Source: Macquaria australasica (Eukaryota; Chordata; Actinopteri; Centrarchiformes; Percichthyidae). From it: DNA of 64,000 nt. This document shows, piece after piece, positions 37,801 through 46,240 of the stretch; position 1 is the stretch's first letter; the number at the start of each line of letters is the position of its first letter. The stretch covers positions 744,001-808,000 of the forward strand of contig SEMN01000134.1 of the NCBI GenBank assembly GCA_005408345.1. Reading direction: 5' to 3'. A model generated the notes under the pieces. That model saw nothing but the letters and a program-made list of their open reading frames with translations, searched no databases and was not told the DNA's origin. A program made the position numbers and the translations under genes.

Positions 37801-40127
37801 AGTAACATGGAAGCTGTATTCACAAACGTATAGACTTTTTTATTAATTTTATTCATACAAGTCCAAAAATAGAGAAGCAACTCTTAAGACGACGTCTGCT
37901 TGGTTAATTTTTATGTTAAGCTAAGTAACATTAAACATGGGTATTATTACCTCATACAAACAGAGAACGCTATTTTTGAGCTCTGACACTCTGTATATTT
38001 CTCTCAGGTGACTATAATTGGGTACACTCTGGGAATCCCTGATGTCATCATGGGCATCACTTTCCTGGCAGCAGGCACCAGTGTCCCAGACTGCATAGCC
38101 AGTCTCATTGTGGCTCGGCAAGGTATACCTTTCCCTCTGAAACATTTTTAGATTTAGCAATTTTGTGGATTTATTACACAGTGGAAATGGAAGGTGGAGG
38201 TGGATATGCGGTTACGTGGTACACATTTAATGCCACTAGTCCAACAGAAGACTTTCATTCTTAGATGGATATTAAACTTTGACAGTCCCGGGTGGTTAGT
38301 TGGGCGAGTCATTGAAATAAACAAACGCTAGAAATATAGATACAGTAACTTGTCGTTTGTGATGAAAGTGCTTTCTGGGATGCTCCTTTTTTTCAGTGGA
38401 TGGAAAGAAGAGAAATGTATCAAGATATCTAAGTCATGCATTGTAAGCAATTTACATGCAGATGGAGTTAACTAACTTACAGAGTAGAGTTCAGAAATGT
38501 GTTGTGTCCTATGTGCATAGAAAAGAAAAAGTAGGGATGTACAGAGTACAACTGAGAACAAGAGAAAATAGTGCAAAGCTGTTTATAGACATTACAGTGT
38601 AGTCCTGCGTCACTACCTTCCCAGCTGAATAAGGTTAGGGCCCTTGTGAATATCCAAAAGTACAGAACAATCTTCCAACCAATCGTCAGTTGGAAATAAA
38701 GCGGTTTATTTGACCTGGATGTCTAGATGAAAAACTTCACATCTTTGCTTAAAGTTGTGTGGTTTTGTTGCAGGTTTGGGAGACATGGCGGTGTCGAACA
38801 CTATTGGCAGTAATGTGTTTGATATTCTAGTGGGACTTGGGGTTCCCTGGGCGATACAGACCATGTGTGTCAGCTATGGATCAGAGGTAAGGAGCCAGTT
38901 TACTTCACAAGAACTCAGAGCTTGTCATTTCTGTATTACTGGTGTAAGAAACAACCAAAATCCAGTTACTTTGAAGAGCTGCAGATGAATTGTTGATCTC
39001 TCTGCCGTTGTGTGTTGCAGGTGATGATTAACAGTCGGGGCCTGGTGTACTCTGTGGTGCTTCTGCTGGGCTCTGTGGCCCTCACGGTGAGCAATAGTTA
39101 ATGATGTTTACGCTACACTGGTGCCACATGTTGACCACTTCCAGGAAGATAACCTGGTTTACTGTGAACCGTACGTGTTTAAAGTAAAAATCCACTAGTT
39201 TAATATACAGATAAATAACATCCCTGTTTGGCTGCTCTCATCGCTGACTGATGCACTATTATACAATTGTGACTGTACCAAGTTATGTAATGGGTTCATT
39301 GAAATGTTAAAATTCTGTGTTGTAAACACTTGGGGTCTTTCCTGTGAAAAATCCTCTGGTGCAAAGGAAGTAATGCATTTTTCTTTTTGGAATAAACAGA
39401 AGATTCGGGTAGTTATACTGCATTTAAAAATAAATTGGTATGTGAGACTCCTACTGGAGAAAAATGAACTATTGCAGTTCAGTTCTAGTCAGAAAGTTGG
39501 ACACATTTTCTTAAACTCCTACTTTACAATGTGACATCAAGTAAACCTTAGTTTCTTACTTTCTTAGATGGGATCTTTCTAAATCAATTTCTGCAGTAAT
39601 TTCAGTTTGTTAAACCCGAGCAGTTTAGTTTCTGGAGCTCATCAGCAGCTAAACAAACACTGCATGTGTCCATGTTTTTCCAACAGATCAGTAATGTGCC
39701 AGCTACAGAAACTTGGAAAGACAGACGCCCTGCTGTAGTGTAATCACTGATCAAAGGAGACAAAAATGCCTCTTGTGGATTACAGTTTTAGGATGACATT
39801 TGCATATTATGTGTACTGGCTGTAGTTACGTGATATTCAATCAGTTCAGGAATGTAATTCTGCTGTGTTTTGGTACATTTTATCACCTGTTTAGACTCAA
39901 ACCAGTGCACATTAAGATTTAATTTGGGACGTACTAGAGCCTGCGCAAGCCATTCTGATATATTTGTATACATGCAGGTGCTGGGTATCCACCTGAATAA
40001 ATGGAGGCTGGACGTGAAGCTGGGCTTGTATGTCCTGATCTTGTATGCCATCTTCCTCTGCTTCTCTGTCATGATCGAGTACAACGTCTTCACCTTCGTC
40101 AACCTACCCATGTGCATGGAAGACTAG
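9166..40127 (+). CDS. slc24a4: Na+/K+/Ca2+ exchanger NCKX4, joined 17-exon coding sequence
   Basis: Plasma-membrane antiporter that extrudes Ca2+ and K+ in exchange for Na+. Join: 9166-9328, 14643-14750, 25681-25757, 28507-28581, 28678-28762, 28898-29001, 29361-29435, 29555-29580, 30102-30155, 32736-32890, 36035-36204, 36477-36618, 37318-37484, 38008-38122, 38774-38886, 39021-39086, 39978-40127. All junctions are GT..AG and all phases agree, giving 614 residues (human NCKX4 is about 620, from memory). Visible: N-terminal hydrophobic segment about 32-51; extracellular sequons N80-E-T and N86-C-S; alpha-1 repeat with GATFMAAGSSAPE (E163) and GSAVFN; cytosolic loop about 257-416; alpha-2 repeat with GITFLAAGTSVPD (D495) and GSNVFD (D522); C-terminal hydrophobic helices. 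By family knowledge E163, D495 and D522 match NCKX2 E188, D548 and D575. N-terminus KVRKRREML, the AIHEFP motif and the VNLPMC ending fit NCKX4 better than NCKX3. Which teleost duplicate (a or b) cannot be decided here. Confidence 0.96.
11852..12052 (-). repeat. family C dispersed repeat, copy 1
   Basis: Contains actgattattttcattggcg, a tcaaatgttttgttgtctgt motif and ccagcaaatattctcattta, which read as reverse complements of blocks in the copies at 13350 and 21986. Strands are relative to those copies. Confidence 0.6.
12204..12252. repeat. perfect 20-bp hairpin in intron 1
   Basis: Arms 12204-12223 and 12233-12252 are exactly complementary, with a 9-nt loop. Too short for a usual pre-miRNA and not obviously part of a transposon end. 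Confidence 0.85.
13350..13564 (+). repeat. family C dispersed repeat, copy 2
   Basis: Shares ttttggactgttggtc, gacaaaacaagcaattt and the aataatcggcagattaaa block with 21986-22224. I recall this as a widespread teleost repeat. Confidence 0.7.
14643..14750 (+). CDS. slc24a4: slc24a4 coding exon 2
   Basis: Enters in phase 1 after the acceptor TTACAG and leaves in phase 1 at GTATGC. It codes for the extracellular N-terminal region, residues 55-90, with two N-glycosylation sequons (N80-E-T, N86-C-S). The RRLMA and KNCSAP motifs align with RKLMA and KNCTDP of mammalian NCKX4, as I recall that sequence. Confidence 0.92.
21986..22224 (+). repeat. family C dispersed repeat, copy 3
   Basis: Same order of blocks as 13350-13564: ttttggactgttggtc, gcaaaacaagcaattta, then gatcaattaatcaagaa and gttagttggagcc. 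Confidence 0.7.
23790..24755. repeat. family G dispersed repeat, interrupted
   Basis: Contains tgttagcatgctaacaca and atggtgaacatgataaaatt, then after an interruption gagcatgttagcatgctgat and ctcacagacctgctagcatg. I recall these as consecutive parts of one common fish repeat, so 24244-24650 is foreign to it. Confidence 0.65.
24244..24650 (-). mobile_element. 407-bp insertion with 7-bp target-site duplication
   Basis: TCATTGT occurs at 24237-24243 and again at 24651-24657, exactly flanking the insert. Read on the minus strand it ends with a gatgaaggccccgtgcc motif followed by gttggcgaaataaaaa, the layout of a LINE/SINE-type 3' tail. No reading frame is retained. The retroelement class is inferred. 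Confidence 0.6.
25681..25757 (+). CDS. slc24a4: slc24a4 coding exon 3
   Basis: 77 nt, phase 1 to phase 0, acceptor CTCCTCAG, donor GCG followed by GTAAGA. It encodes AIHEFPDDLF and the start of the first transmembrane helix of the exchanger (AVLLHIVA). The donor is followed by a short TTTA tandem tract. Confidence 0.95.
25758..28506 (+). other. slc24a4: slc24a4 intron 3
   Basis: 2.7 kb. It starts with a TTTA tract (25770-25790). A repeat-free middle (about 26520-26950) has a 10-bp hairpin at 26910-26936. An A13 plus TA tract lies at 27940-27973. No coding sequence recognised. Confidence 0.85.
27951..27973. repeat. (TA)n microsatellite after a poly-A run
   Basis: About 11 AT/TA units following 13 A residues, bounded by another A run. 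Confidence 0.9.
28507..28581 (+). CDS. slc24a4: slc24a4 coding exon 4
   Basis: 75 nt, symmetric phase 0-0, residues 117-141, encoding TLYMFLALAITCDEYFV and SLEKICE. This is the end of transmembrane helix 1 and the strongly conserved SLEKICE linker. It is followed by an intron of only 96 nt. Confidence 0.95.
28582..28677 (+). other. slc24a4: slc24a4 intron 4, 96 nt, in frame and stop-free
   Basis: GTACTT donor and TCTGCAG acceptor. Length is divisible by three and the reading frame from exon 4 to exon 5 passes through without a stop. Retention would add 32 mostly hydrophobic, Cys-rich residues before the alpha-1 repeat. Confidence 0.85.
28678..28762 (+). CDS. slc24a4: slc24a4 coding exon 5 (alpha-1 repeat, first half)
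   Basis: 85 nt, phase 0 to 1, residues 142-169, encoding LSEDVAG and GATFMAAGSSAPELF with the putative cation-binding Glu163. The donor is TTG followed by GTACAC and runs directly into an (AC)28 repeat, so it lacks the usual G at +5. The next exon continues the protein exactly in phase, so the junction is well supported. Confidence 0.94.
28765..28820. repeat. (AC)28 microsatellite at the exon 5 donor
   Basis: 28 uninterrupted AC units beginning two bases into intron 5. They form positions +3 onward of the 5' splice site. Confidence 0.97.
28898..29001 (+). CDS. slc24a4: slc24a4 coding exon 6 (alpha-1 repeat, second half)
   Basis: 104 nt, phase 1 to 0, acceptor TGTGCAG, donor CAG followed by GTGTGT. 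It encodes VFITHGDVGVG, GSAVFN and CIIGVCGIFAGQ, residues 170-204. This completes the alpha-1 ion-binding region and transmembrane helix 3. Intron 5 before it is 135 nt, over a third of it microsatellite. Confidence 0.95.
29002..29360 (+). other. slc24a4: slc24a4 intron 6
   Basis: 359 bp, GTGTGT donor and CCTTAG acceptor. Nothing else recognised. Confidence 0.85.
29361..29435 (+). CDS. slc24a4: slc24a4 coding exon 7
   Basis: 75 nt, symmetric phase 0-0, residues 205-229, encoding LTWWAVFRDSFYYILSVLAL. It aligns with the LTWWAVCRDS part of mammalian NCKX4, as recalled. Acceptor ACCTTAG, donor GCA followed by GTAAGT. Confidence 0.95.
29555..29580 (+). CDS. slc24a4: slc24a4 coding exon 8 (26-nt micro-exon)
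   Basis: Only 26 nt, phase 0 to 2, encoding FIYDGKIV and two bases of a Trp codon. The acceptor is TTTTCAG and the donor GTAAGT is strong. The next exon completes the Trp codon and continues with WESLVL, matching the FIYDEQIVWW region of the family. Confidence 0.93.
29581..30101 (+). other. slc24a4: slc24a4 intron 8 with Tc1-like end
   Basis: 521 bp. Its only recognised content is the Tc1-type terminal fragment at 29884-29948 and possibly repeat-derived DNA before it. Confidence 0.8.
29884..29948. mobile_element. Tc1/mariner-type terminal inverted repeat remnant
   Basis: The block aaggctgcaacataacaaaa then gaaggggtctgaatacttt and gaatgcactgta closely matches the terminal repeat of fish Tc1-like elements, as remembered. 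It ends at a TA. No transposase or second terminus was found nearby. Confidence 0.65.
30102..30155 (+). CDS. slc24a4: slc24a4 coding exon 9
   Basis: 54 nt, phase 2 to 2, encoding transmembrane helix 5 (WESLVLVVMYAGYILVMK). Acceptor TTCTCAG, donor ATGAA followed by GTGAGT. The final Lys codon is completed by the next exon. Confidence 0.94.
30156..32735 (+). other. slc24a4: slc24a4 intron 9
   Basis: 2.6 kb, with family D repeat at 30207-30711 and otherwise AT-rich unique-looking DNA. No coding sequence recognised. Confidence 0.85.
30207..30711 (+). repeat. family D dispersed repeat, copy 1
   Basis: Contains gtaaaagtcctgcattctta, ctccttaagtaaaagtacag, a gctgatccaggtggagctag block and ggagtagaagtataaaatgg. 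I recall this as a very common teleost repeat. A reverse-oriented partial copy lies at 43561-43771. Confidence 0.7.
32736..32890 (+). CDS. slc24a4: slc24a4 coding exon 10 (start of cytosolic loop)
   Basis: 155 nt, phase 2 to 1, residues 256-307. It starts the large intracellular loop with NSSMQRFF, an ANGNAAASSEMEDGN stretch and the acidic DDDPSSPLL motif, matching the SYDDPSVPLL region of mammalian NCKX4 (recalled). Acceptor ACTAG, donor GCAG followed by GTAAGG. Confidence 0.92.
32891..36034 (+). other. slc24a4: slc24a4 intron 10
   Basis: 3.1 kb, with a complete family B fold-back element at 33141-33652 and a CATT tract near 35975. No coding sequence recognised. Confidence 0.85.
33141..33652. 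mobile_element. family B fold-back element in intron 10
   Basis: Left end caatagtttgacattttggg and right end caaaatgtcagacaattcct are imperfect inverted repeats. The inner arms around 33240-33320 and 33478-33570 also pair. About 510 bp, no coding capacity. Confidence 0.75.
36035..36204 (+). CDS. slc24a4: slc24a4 coding exon 11 (cytosolic loop)
   Basis: 170 nt, phase 1 to 0, residues 308-364. It encodes VVMVDEIMNASPTKF, FPEAGLRVMVTSHFGP and TRLRMASRLIITE, the most conserved part of the NCKX3/4 loop. Acceptor CCCCTCAG, donor GAG followed by GTACAG. Confidence 0.95.
36477..36618 (+). CDS. slc24a4: slc24a4 coding exon 12 (variable cytosolic loop)
   Basis: 142 nt, phase 0 to 1, residues 365-411. 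It opens with RQKLVQAANGVE and runs into an acidic segment with IENGNVPEDKP and ISPFHLP. It lacks the long Gln/Pro-rich tract that I recall in mammalian NCKX4 at this place. Acceptor CTGAAAG, donor CCAA followed by GTATGT. Confidence 0.92.
36619..37317 (+). other. slc24a4: slc24a4 intron 12
   Basis: 699 bp, GTATGT donor and CTGCAG acceptor; nothing else recognised. The shorter intron 11 (36205-36476) is similarly plain. Confidence 0.85.
37318..37484 (+). CDS. slc24a4: slc24a4 coding exon 13
   Basis: 167 nt, phase 1 to 0, residues 412-467. It encodes the helix after the loop (WPLLLLLYLTVP), the family signature NCAKPRWEKFFMV and the next helix (WIAIFSYFMVWM). Acceptor GTGCTGCAG, donor ATG followed by GTGAGT. 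A 19-bp piece of this exon (37380-37398) recurs in the following intron. Confidence 0.95.
37485..38007 (+). other. slc24a4: slc24a4 intron 13 with exon 13 echo
   Basis: 523 bp. Positions 37783-37801 repeat exactly the 19 bp at 37380-37398 in exon 13. Nothing else recognised. Confidence 0.85.
38008..38122 (+). CDS. slc24a4: slc24a4 coding exon 14 (alpha-2 repeat, first half)
   Basis: 115 nt, phase 0 to 1, residues 468-505. It encodes VTIIGYTLGIPDVIMG and GITFLAAGTSVPDC with putative ion-binding Asp495, then LIVARQ. The resemblance of GITFLAAGTSVPD to exon 5 GATFMAAGSSAPE shows the ancient internal duplication of the exchanger. Confidence 0.96.
38123..38773 (+). other. slc24a4: slc24a4 intron 14
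   Basis: 651 bp, GTATAC donor and TTGCAG acceptor; nothing recognised. Confidence 0.85.
38774..38886 (+). CDS. slc24a4: slc24a4 coding exon 15 (alpha-2 repeat, second half)
   Basis: 113 nt, phase 1 to 0, residues 506-543. It encodes LGDMAVSNTIGSNVFDILVG, with Asp522 at the position linked to K+ dependence in NCKX2 (family knowledge), and PWAIQTM. Acceptor TTGCAG, donor GAG followed by GTAAGG. Confidence 0.95.
39021..39086 (+). CDS. slc24a4: slc24a4 coding exon 16
   Basis: 66 nt, symmetric phase 0-0, residues 544-565, encoding INSRGLVYSVVLLLGSVALT, a transmembrane helix. Acceptor TTGCAG, donor ACG followed by GTGAGC. Confidence 0.94.
39087..39977 (+). other. slc24a4: slc24a4 intron 16
   Basis: 891 bp, GTGAGC donor and CATGCAG acceptor; nothing recognised. 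Confidence 0.85.
39978..40127 (+). CDS. slc24a4: slc24a4 coding exon 17 (C-terminus and stop)
   Basis: 150 nt including the TAG at 40125-40127. It encodes LGIHLNKWRLDVKLG, the last hydrophobic helix (YVLILYAIFLCFSVM) and the family C-terminus EYNVFTFVNLPMC, ending MED. Acceptor CATGCAG. Confidence 0.95.
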   Translation: MLGIHLNKWRLDVKLGLYVLILYAIFLCFSVMIEYNVFTFVNLPMCMED

Positions 40128-43100
40128 AGCACATCAGCATGTCTCGGATACCAAAACCTCAACGCTCTCATAGCAACTCCTAAAATCCTTTTTTCAATAA
40201 TACTGGACCTATCTGCAGACTCTTTTTTTTTTTTTTTCTCCTCCCTTGCGCTCTTCCCTTGTAATCCTTTTAGTCCCAAATATGAATCTCATTTTCTCAA
40301 GAGGCAGCACACGCTGTAAGAGTGGACTCCATTCTATGTCTCTAATTTGTCCTCTTGTCACACAGTGCCAGTCCTTAATGCCCATTATTTCAGGCATTGC
40401 CTGTTATTGCAGTAAAGTCTTTATTTCCTCTGTGCGCCTGTTAACTTTCTACCCATCTAGCATGCCTTTAGATGTTGGGGACCTCCAGAATCATAAGTGC
40501 CCCTGTTGTTTGTTGGTGTGTGTTTTCACTGTTTTCACATTGTAGAATTCCACATACCATTTCCAAAGCCTTTCCACAACCAACCAACCTAGGGTCTGTG
40601 AAGGAAAAAAAAAAAACCCCAATGACTCGAACCAAAACCCCCCACAGAGATGGCTCTCCTTGAAGTCATTCCTAAAAGAATTACAATTACCCCAGCACCC
40701 AAAGAAAAACAGTACACTCCTTTTTCCCTCTTGACCCCCTGGAGAAGGGCTTTGTCCTTGGCAGCTCCCCTCCTTCAGTCTGGACCCGACTCCCCTGGCA
40801 TGGCCTTTGGCATCAGGGAGCCGATACTGTTAGTACTTCACTTCACTCACCCTTAGCAACTCTTCTTAACCCTCATCTGCTTGATCAAATCTTCTTTGTT
40901 TTGTTTTTTTTTTTTTAAAAAAGAAGACATTTTGTCAGGAAACTTCTTGTCAAGATGTATCACAGTCCAGTTCAGTTGACTGTGATGGTGTTATGCATAT
41001 GCAGCACGGCACAATGTAAACTTGTAAACACTTTTGTTGATTTTTTTGTATTTTTTCAAAACAAGGTTTTGTTGAGTATGATATATGGAGGAGAGCTTGT
41101 TGCAAATATAGGACATTGCCTGTTTTTCACTGAAACAAATTGCACATGGAAATGCTTTTCTTGCTTTGTGCTGTAAGGAGATTTGACCACTCAGAGGGGT
41201 ATCTGGCTGGTGGTGGCGACTGCACTCCAGCTGTATTTTCATTCAGTGATGGGTCAGTCCACTTTGCCTCTGCACAACAACAACACAACGATCAAAAACT
41301 GTCTCCAGATCTGTGAGATGTATCTGATTTTTGCCATCATCAGGTGACTTGTTGTCATCTTGAGACAGCAGCAGAGTGGAGGTAGTTGTTTGAGGAAAAA
41401 AATGCAAAGAAACCAGACGGTTCTCAGCACTGACTGTCTGCTATAACACCCTCTGGCCAGTAGGGGGTACTGCAGACCCTCTATTCAGGGCAAGGGTGCC
41501 AACCACAGCCGTCGGTTATCAGGGAAATTCAGAAGGACAACTCCAGGAGGTGGCAATGGTGATGGTCTCTTGATTTGAATTACATGTAGATATTGCACTT
41601 TAACAGCCGTCCTCTCATTCTGAATCAACTAGTGCTTCCTTCTGTGCGTGTGTATTTTCAGTGTATATGTGACTGTGTGTGTGTGTGTGTGTGTGTGAGA
41701 GAACATTGTTTGTGCGTGCGTGTGTGTGTGTGTGTGTGGTCAGTGTGGGCCCACGCTACGTTTCTCACACCGGACTCTCAAACAGACTGGAACCTCGTTA
41801 ACACCATGAGCACACCCGCCTCTGTCTGCAGTGCATGCTGGGACATTAAACGCAGCTCCTCCACAGCACAGCAAAAGGCTGAGGGCTTCTGGGCGTCTCC
41901 ATGGAAACCGCCCGACCCACTTTACAAAAATCGGCAGCTACGAGCTACACTGCAATCCAGACATTTGACATCATGCAAAAATGCCTGTGAGGAGTCCACA
42001 AGTGAGGCGCAGAGACTACAAACTAAAACGTGCGGTGGAGAGTGTTTTAAGTGTTGAAAATATTCCTCTGCCACACTGTTGGCAGCAGGCACTTGTATAT
42101 GCAATCTCAATTTAAAGAATTCTATGTGACAGAAGGCCCCTGCAAGGTTGCCATATAAAGACGGGGGAACCCGTGGAGATGTGACGTCAGTTTGTCTAGT
42201 AGTACTTGATGTGTGAGCTCACAGGTGTGCATTTGCTGAGGAACGGAGCCCAAAGGATGGACCTTTCTGGAACTGTGGCTTTGAGGGAAGTCTGATTTCC
42301 CCTCCTACACACTCCCCTCCTTTTTTCCCCCTCTTTCTCCACTCTCGTCCCCTCTTGCACAAGGGCATTAACTCTCCACCAACCCTAGCTTGAAGGAGCA
42401 GAGGGGGCAGCAGGGAACGCATGGATGAATGGATGGCTTTCCTGCACCGCCCTCGGGACGTTGTCACTTTTCAAAGGACCTGGATGAGAGCAGACTTTAA
42501 GGAATTTAAAAAAAAAAAAAAAAAGTTGGACCCCCCCCTTAAGCTGCTACTCTATCAGGGTTCAAACGGCTGTGTTTACTGGATGGAGGTGACCACACAG
42601 AGGGGCCTACAGACTCCTCCACACACCCACTGACATCCTTGTACACCACCCATCCCTCCCCCTCAACCTTTTCAGTGGGTCTTCTGTACATACAGGACCT
42701 AATTATTTTTTTATGCTTTTTGTGGGGAGGCATGTCTGTACTGTACTTGAGTTGATTCAGAATGTGCAGTGGTAAGGTGTTTTTGTTTTTTTCTGTGTGT
42801 ATTTTTTTGTTGTTGCTCTGTGTGGTCATGTCCCGGTTGCCAGGTTTGAGCGGTAACGCGACAGCAGAAGAAAAACACTGCTTTTTTTTTTGTTTTGGTT
42901 TTTTTTTTGTCCTCATCTTGACACGCAGCATACGTTCTCACCGGTTGTCTTGACTCGCATCTTTGTTAACAAGTCACTTTTTTTGGAAGAGGAAGAAAAA
43001 AAAAAAAAGTAGAATTCAGATGCCATACTTGTCGTAGCTCTGCATAAATCCAGATTGTATGGAAATCCTGTGTACAAACTAAACGCACACACTTTAGAAA

Positions 43101-43240
43101 ACACGCGTTAGAAATGGCAATTGAACACGAGAAGACTGGTATGTATTTCTTGATTGAATGCGACCTGATGCACTGTGAGCTCAATGTGACGTGGGAGTGT
43201 TCGTCAAGAATAATAAATGATTAAAAAATATATTTAATGT
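40128..43240 (+). other. slc24a4: probable slc24a4 3' UTR
   Basis: Noncoding sequence after the TAG with no good reading frame on either strand. It contains T-rich runs, a poly-A tract near 42508, and two TG microsatellites (41674-41697 and about 41720-41738). The best cleavage signal is AATAAA at 43212-43217. Recognised dispersed repeats begin only after 43.5 kb, which fits an exonic stretch. The end is inferred. Confidence 0.55.
43212..43217 (+). terminator. slc24a4: candidate poly(A) signal AATAAA for slc24a4
   Basis: Canonical AATAAA about 3.1 kb after the stop codon, in an AT-rich context. No earlier AATAAA was obvious to me between the stop codon and this site. Confidence 0.45.
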
Positions 43241-43560
43241 AAAGTTAGTTACTATAAAACATTACTGAGGACATCTGTATAACTTATATGAATGTATTGT
43301 CTTGCTATACTGGACATATCCAACCAATGCATTTTACTGTAAAGCAATAATGTGAAGAAAAAAAATTAAATGGCAAAATAATTCCTGTACATTTGTCTCA
43401 TAAGTTCTTGGATTGTTTGTGAAATACATAAATTAAATGAAGCCATTTGTACATGTATCTGTTGCTTGTGCTGTTTGTTTTTCACAGCATGTACTGATGT
43501 TTTGAAATGTTTAAAAGGGCACTTTGACTCTTTTTTACCCCATATTTTGGATAAAGTCAG

Positions 43561-43771
43561 TGGTGGAGGTGCTGTACTCAAGTATTTCCATTTAATACTA
43601 CTTTATACTTGTACTCCACTACATTTCAGAGGACTCCACTAAATGTATTCTACAGTTGTAGTTACTAGACACATTTCAGATTAAGATTTTACATTAAAAA
43701 ACATTGTTTTTCTGCAGAAAACTACTTTTGATATTTAAAGTACATTGTGCTGATAATACTTCTGTACTTAA
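43561..43771 (-). repeat. family D dispersed repeat, copy 2
   Basis: Reverse orientation relative to 30207-30711: tactcaagtatttccattta, ctactttatacttgtactcc and the cagattaagattttacatta block. Directly abuts a family A copy. Confidence 0.65.
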
Positions 43772-44062
43772 AGGGGTTCACCAGCAATTTAGTATTGCAC
43801 TTCCATAAAGCTGGGCGGCTTGAGAGAAAACGGATTATAAAAAGATTGGATCAAAATTGAGGCTGCAGAGGCCGAGATACCCTGATTTTTAGTAGTCAAG
43901 CTCCTAAATCACGATCCTACACTTCCCATAATGCAACTTCAGCCTTTAGAACGCTACTTCCATTGACACCTAGGACATCATACAACTGTTTGGACAGGCT
44001 GTGTAGTACTCCACATGACGAATAAACTGAACTTCATGTGTGAAATTGGTGGAGTGTGCCTT
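43770..44062. repeat. family A dispersed repeat, copy 2
   Basis: Contains tattgcacttccataaagct, gcagaggccgagataccctg, cctacacttcccataatgca and a closing ggtggagtgtgcc. Ordered as in 1926-2325. Confidence 0.65.
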
Positions 44063-45889
44063 TGTATTGGTAATGATTGTTCCTCTCACTAATTTCTAGA
44101 TGTGTATGTTATTGCTTTAAATGTTAATTTCTGAAGGTATACAGAACAACTTCATTATCTCCCAACAATATTGTGTACTAAAAATGGTCTTTTCTGTAAT
44201 TTATTCTGATTCATTACTGTGAGATTTAATTGAACAGAGACAGCACTGGAGGAAAACTTCAGACTTGCTGACTCAGTTTTTTCCCCTTAAACCAGAAGCC
44301 AAAGGACCCAGTACAGCTTTCACAGTTTTGATATGAGCAGTGTAAGATATTTAATAAATCTTTCTTGGTGAAATGACCCTTAAGGTAAAGTTAATGAGTT
44401 TGATGTACTCCTTATGGCTACTCTGTTGCACCAGCTGTGATTAAAGCCCTTTTCAAGAAAAGTAGTTTATGTTCCCTCAAAAAAAAAACCTCTTTAATAT
44501 TCTTGTCATATCACCCTGGCGTGATTGCATCCTTTCTTTTTTTTCATTCTGCCCGCCGTGCTTTTCCTCACTAAAAATGTACTGATTTTTAATTAAAGTT
44601 CCAGCATCTTCCAATCACATCAGCTGTGGATAAATTCACACTCATTCAGTCAGCGCTCGAAGTAATGCCATGCAACAATACTTTTAATTTTTGGGATATG
44701 TGTGAGATTAGATAGCAAATAAATCATCTGCTATTTGGTTGAAGCATCCCTGAAAAGAATATCTAAATGAATGAGTCCCACTTATGATTTAGATGTTGCT
44801 GCAACAGCCTGTATTTCTCCCTGAGTGAATGATGAATAATGATTTATTGGTCCTTACTGGAAACTTGTCTTGAGTGATAATCAAGCTGAAGTGCCCTGTA
44901 CTTAGCCAGACAGGGTGATTGCAAACAATTTGTTATTTATAGTGACGGCTGGCAACATGTGAGGAGTCCACTGAGGGGCGAGTGATGGGAAAATTCATGT
45001 TTTGATTGCACCTTGCCTCCATCAGTCTGGAGTTGTAGTTATTAGCACCAGCAGGGGGCAATGTTGCAACAGGATTCATATCCCAGTGTCATAGACAAAC
45101 TTTGTTACAGCTCAGGAGGAAATGAAAATGGAGCTCCTTTACCCAAGTGAATAAGACTCTGGCAGTCTATGATATAATGTTTCAAATATCAAACTGTGAC
45201 ATAGTCAAACCCTGACTGGAATGAACTCTATACGATTTCCTGCACAAAAAACATATTGCACATAATTTGTTAATGATGGATGTCCATATCCTTCATCGGC
45301 CAGCAGACAGGCAGCCATCTGGTGAGACCAGCATGGCCCGTGCAGGCTACTGGTGCTTCTCCCTAATGAGCCACCCTCTTGGCTATCGTGCTGCAGTTAA
45401 CAAGCTTCTCTGTCAGCCGTGATCTTGTGCACTGATGAGTTCCCTCTCTGCCCCCTAACAAGCCCGTTTGGGCAGCCACTGCGTGTCTCCTGTGAACGCC
45501 GGCTTAGCTCCCTTCCACCATTCGTTGTGCCACATTTAAAGACAAGGCCCACGCATCCTGGCCTTGACATACACAGCACCGTAATCCTGCTTTGAAAAGT
45601 TGTTTATCTGTTCACCCTACCGCCTCCACAGTTACAGTTTGGGGACATTTTCTTTCCTTGTTTGTGCCTTGCCAGTATTTTTGACTCCGCTCTGCTGTTT
45701 GGGTAAATTGCTGTGCTGCAGTGATGGATGGTGAGCAAACTGGGTTGCTGCTGCTCGCTGCATCCTGTGCTGCCAAACACAAGGTGTTGTGGGCTGCCTC
45801 TGTGTCCTTTACTACTGGTTTGGTTTGGCTTCCTCATAGGCCTGCTGTGCTGACATTAGCTGGTGAACTTTGACTCTGCATTTTTGTTT

Positions 45890-46233
45890 AAAGTGTTAGT
45901 TCACCCAAATTACACGACAAGGATTTTCTCAACCTCCTCTAGTGGTATTTATCCATGCAGATAGTTTTGGTCTCTGAGATCTCTGCCTCCAACAAAAAAT
46001 TGTTGCGGTGCTCACAGCAAAGAAAAAAACAAATTAAAAAAATTCATCAGCAACATCTCTTTCCAGAAACAATATCCCGGTTACTCCAGGTAATCCACAG
46101 ACCTCGCCGTGAATATTTTTTTCTGGAACTACTTTTTTCTAAAAAAATGTCCTGATAAAAACTGTTGACAGAAAGTAATTTGGATTTTTCAGAATAGCTG
46201 TAAACTGTTCTATCTCCCTGGAAATAGTGTTTG
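45890..46233. repeat. family F dispersed fish repeat
   Basis: The gtgttagttcacccaaatta start, atccatgcagatagttttgg, catctctttccagaaacaat and ggtaatccacagacctcg blocks match a repeat I remember from many fish. One copy in this window. Confidence 0.5.
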
Positions 46234-46240
46234 TTAAAGC

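Noticed and set aside
42539..42931. Minus-strand 130-codon open frame in the 3' UTR
   Set aside because: Lys-rich translation comes from T-rich 3' UTR runs; no recognisable protein.
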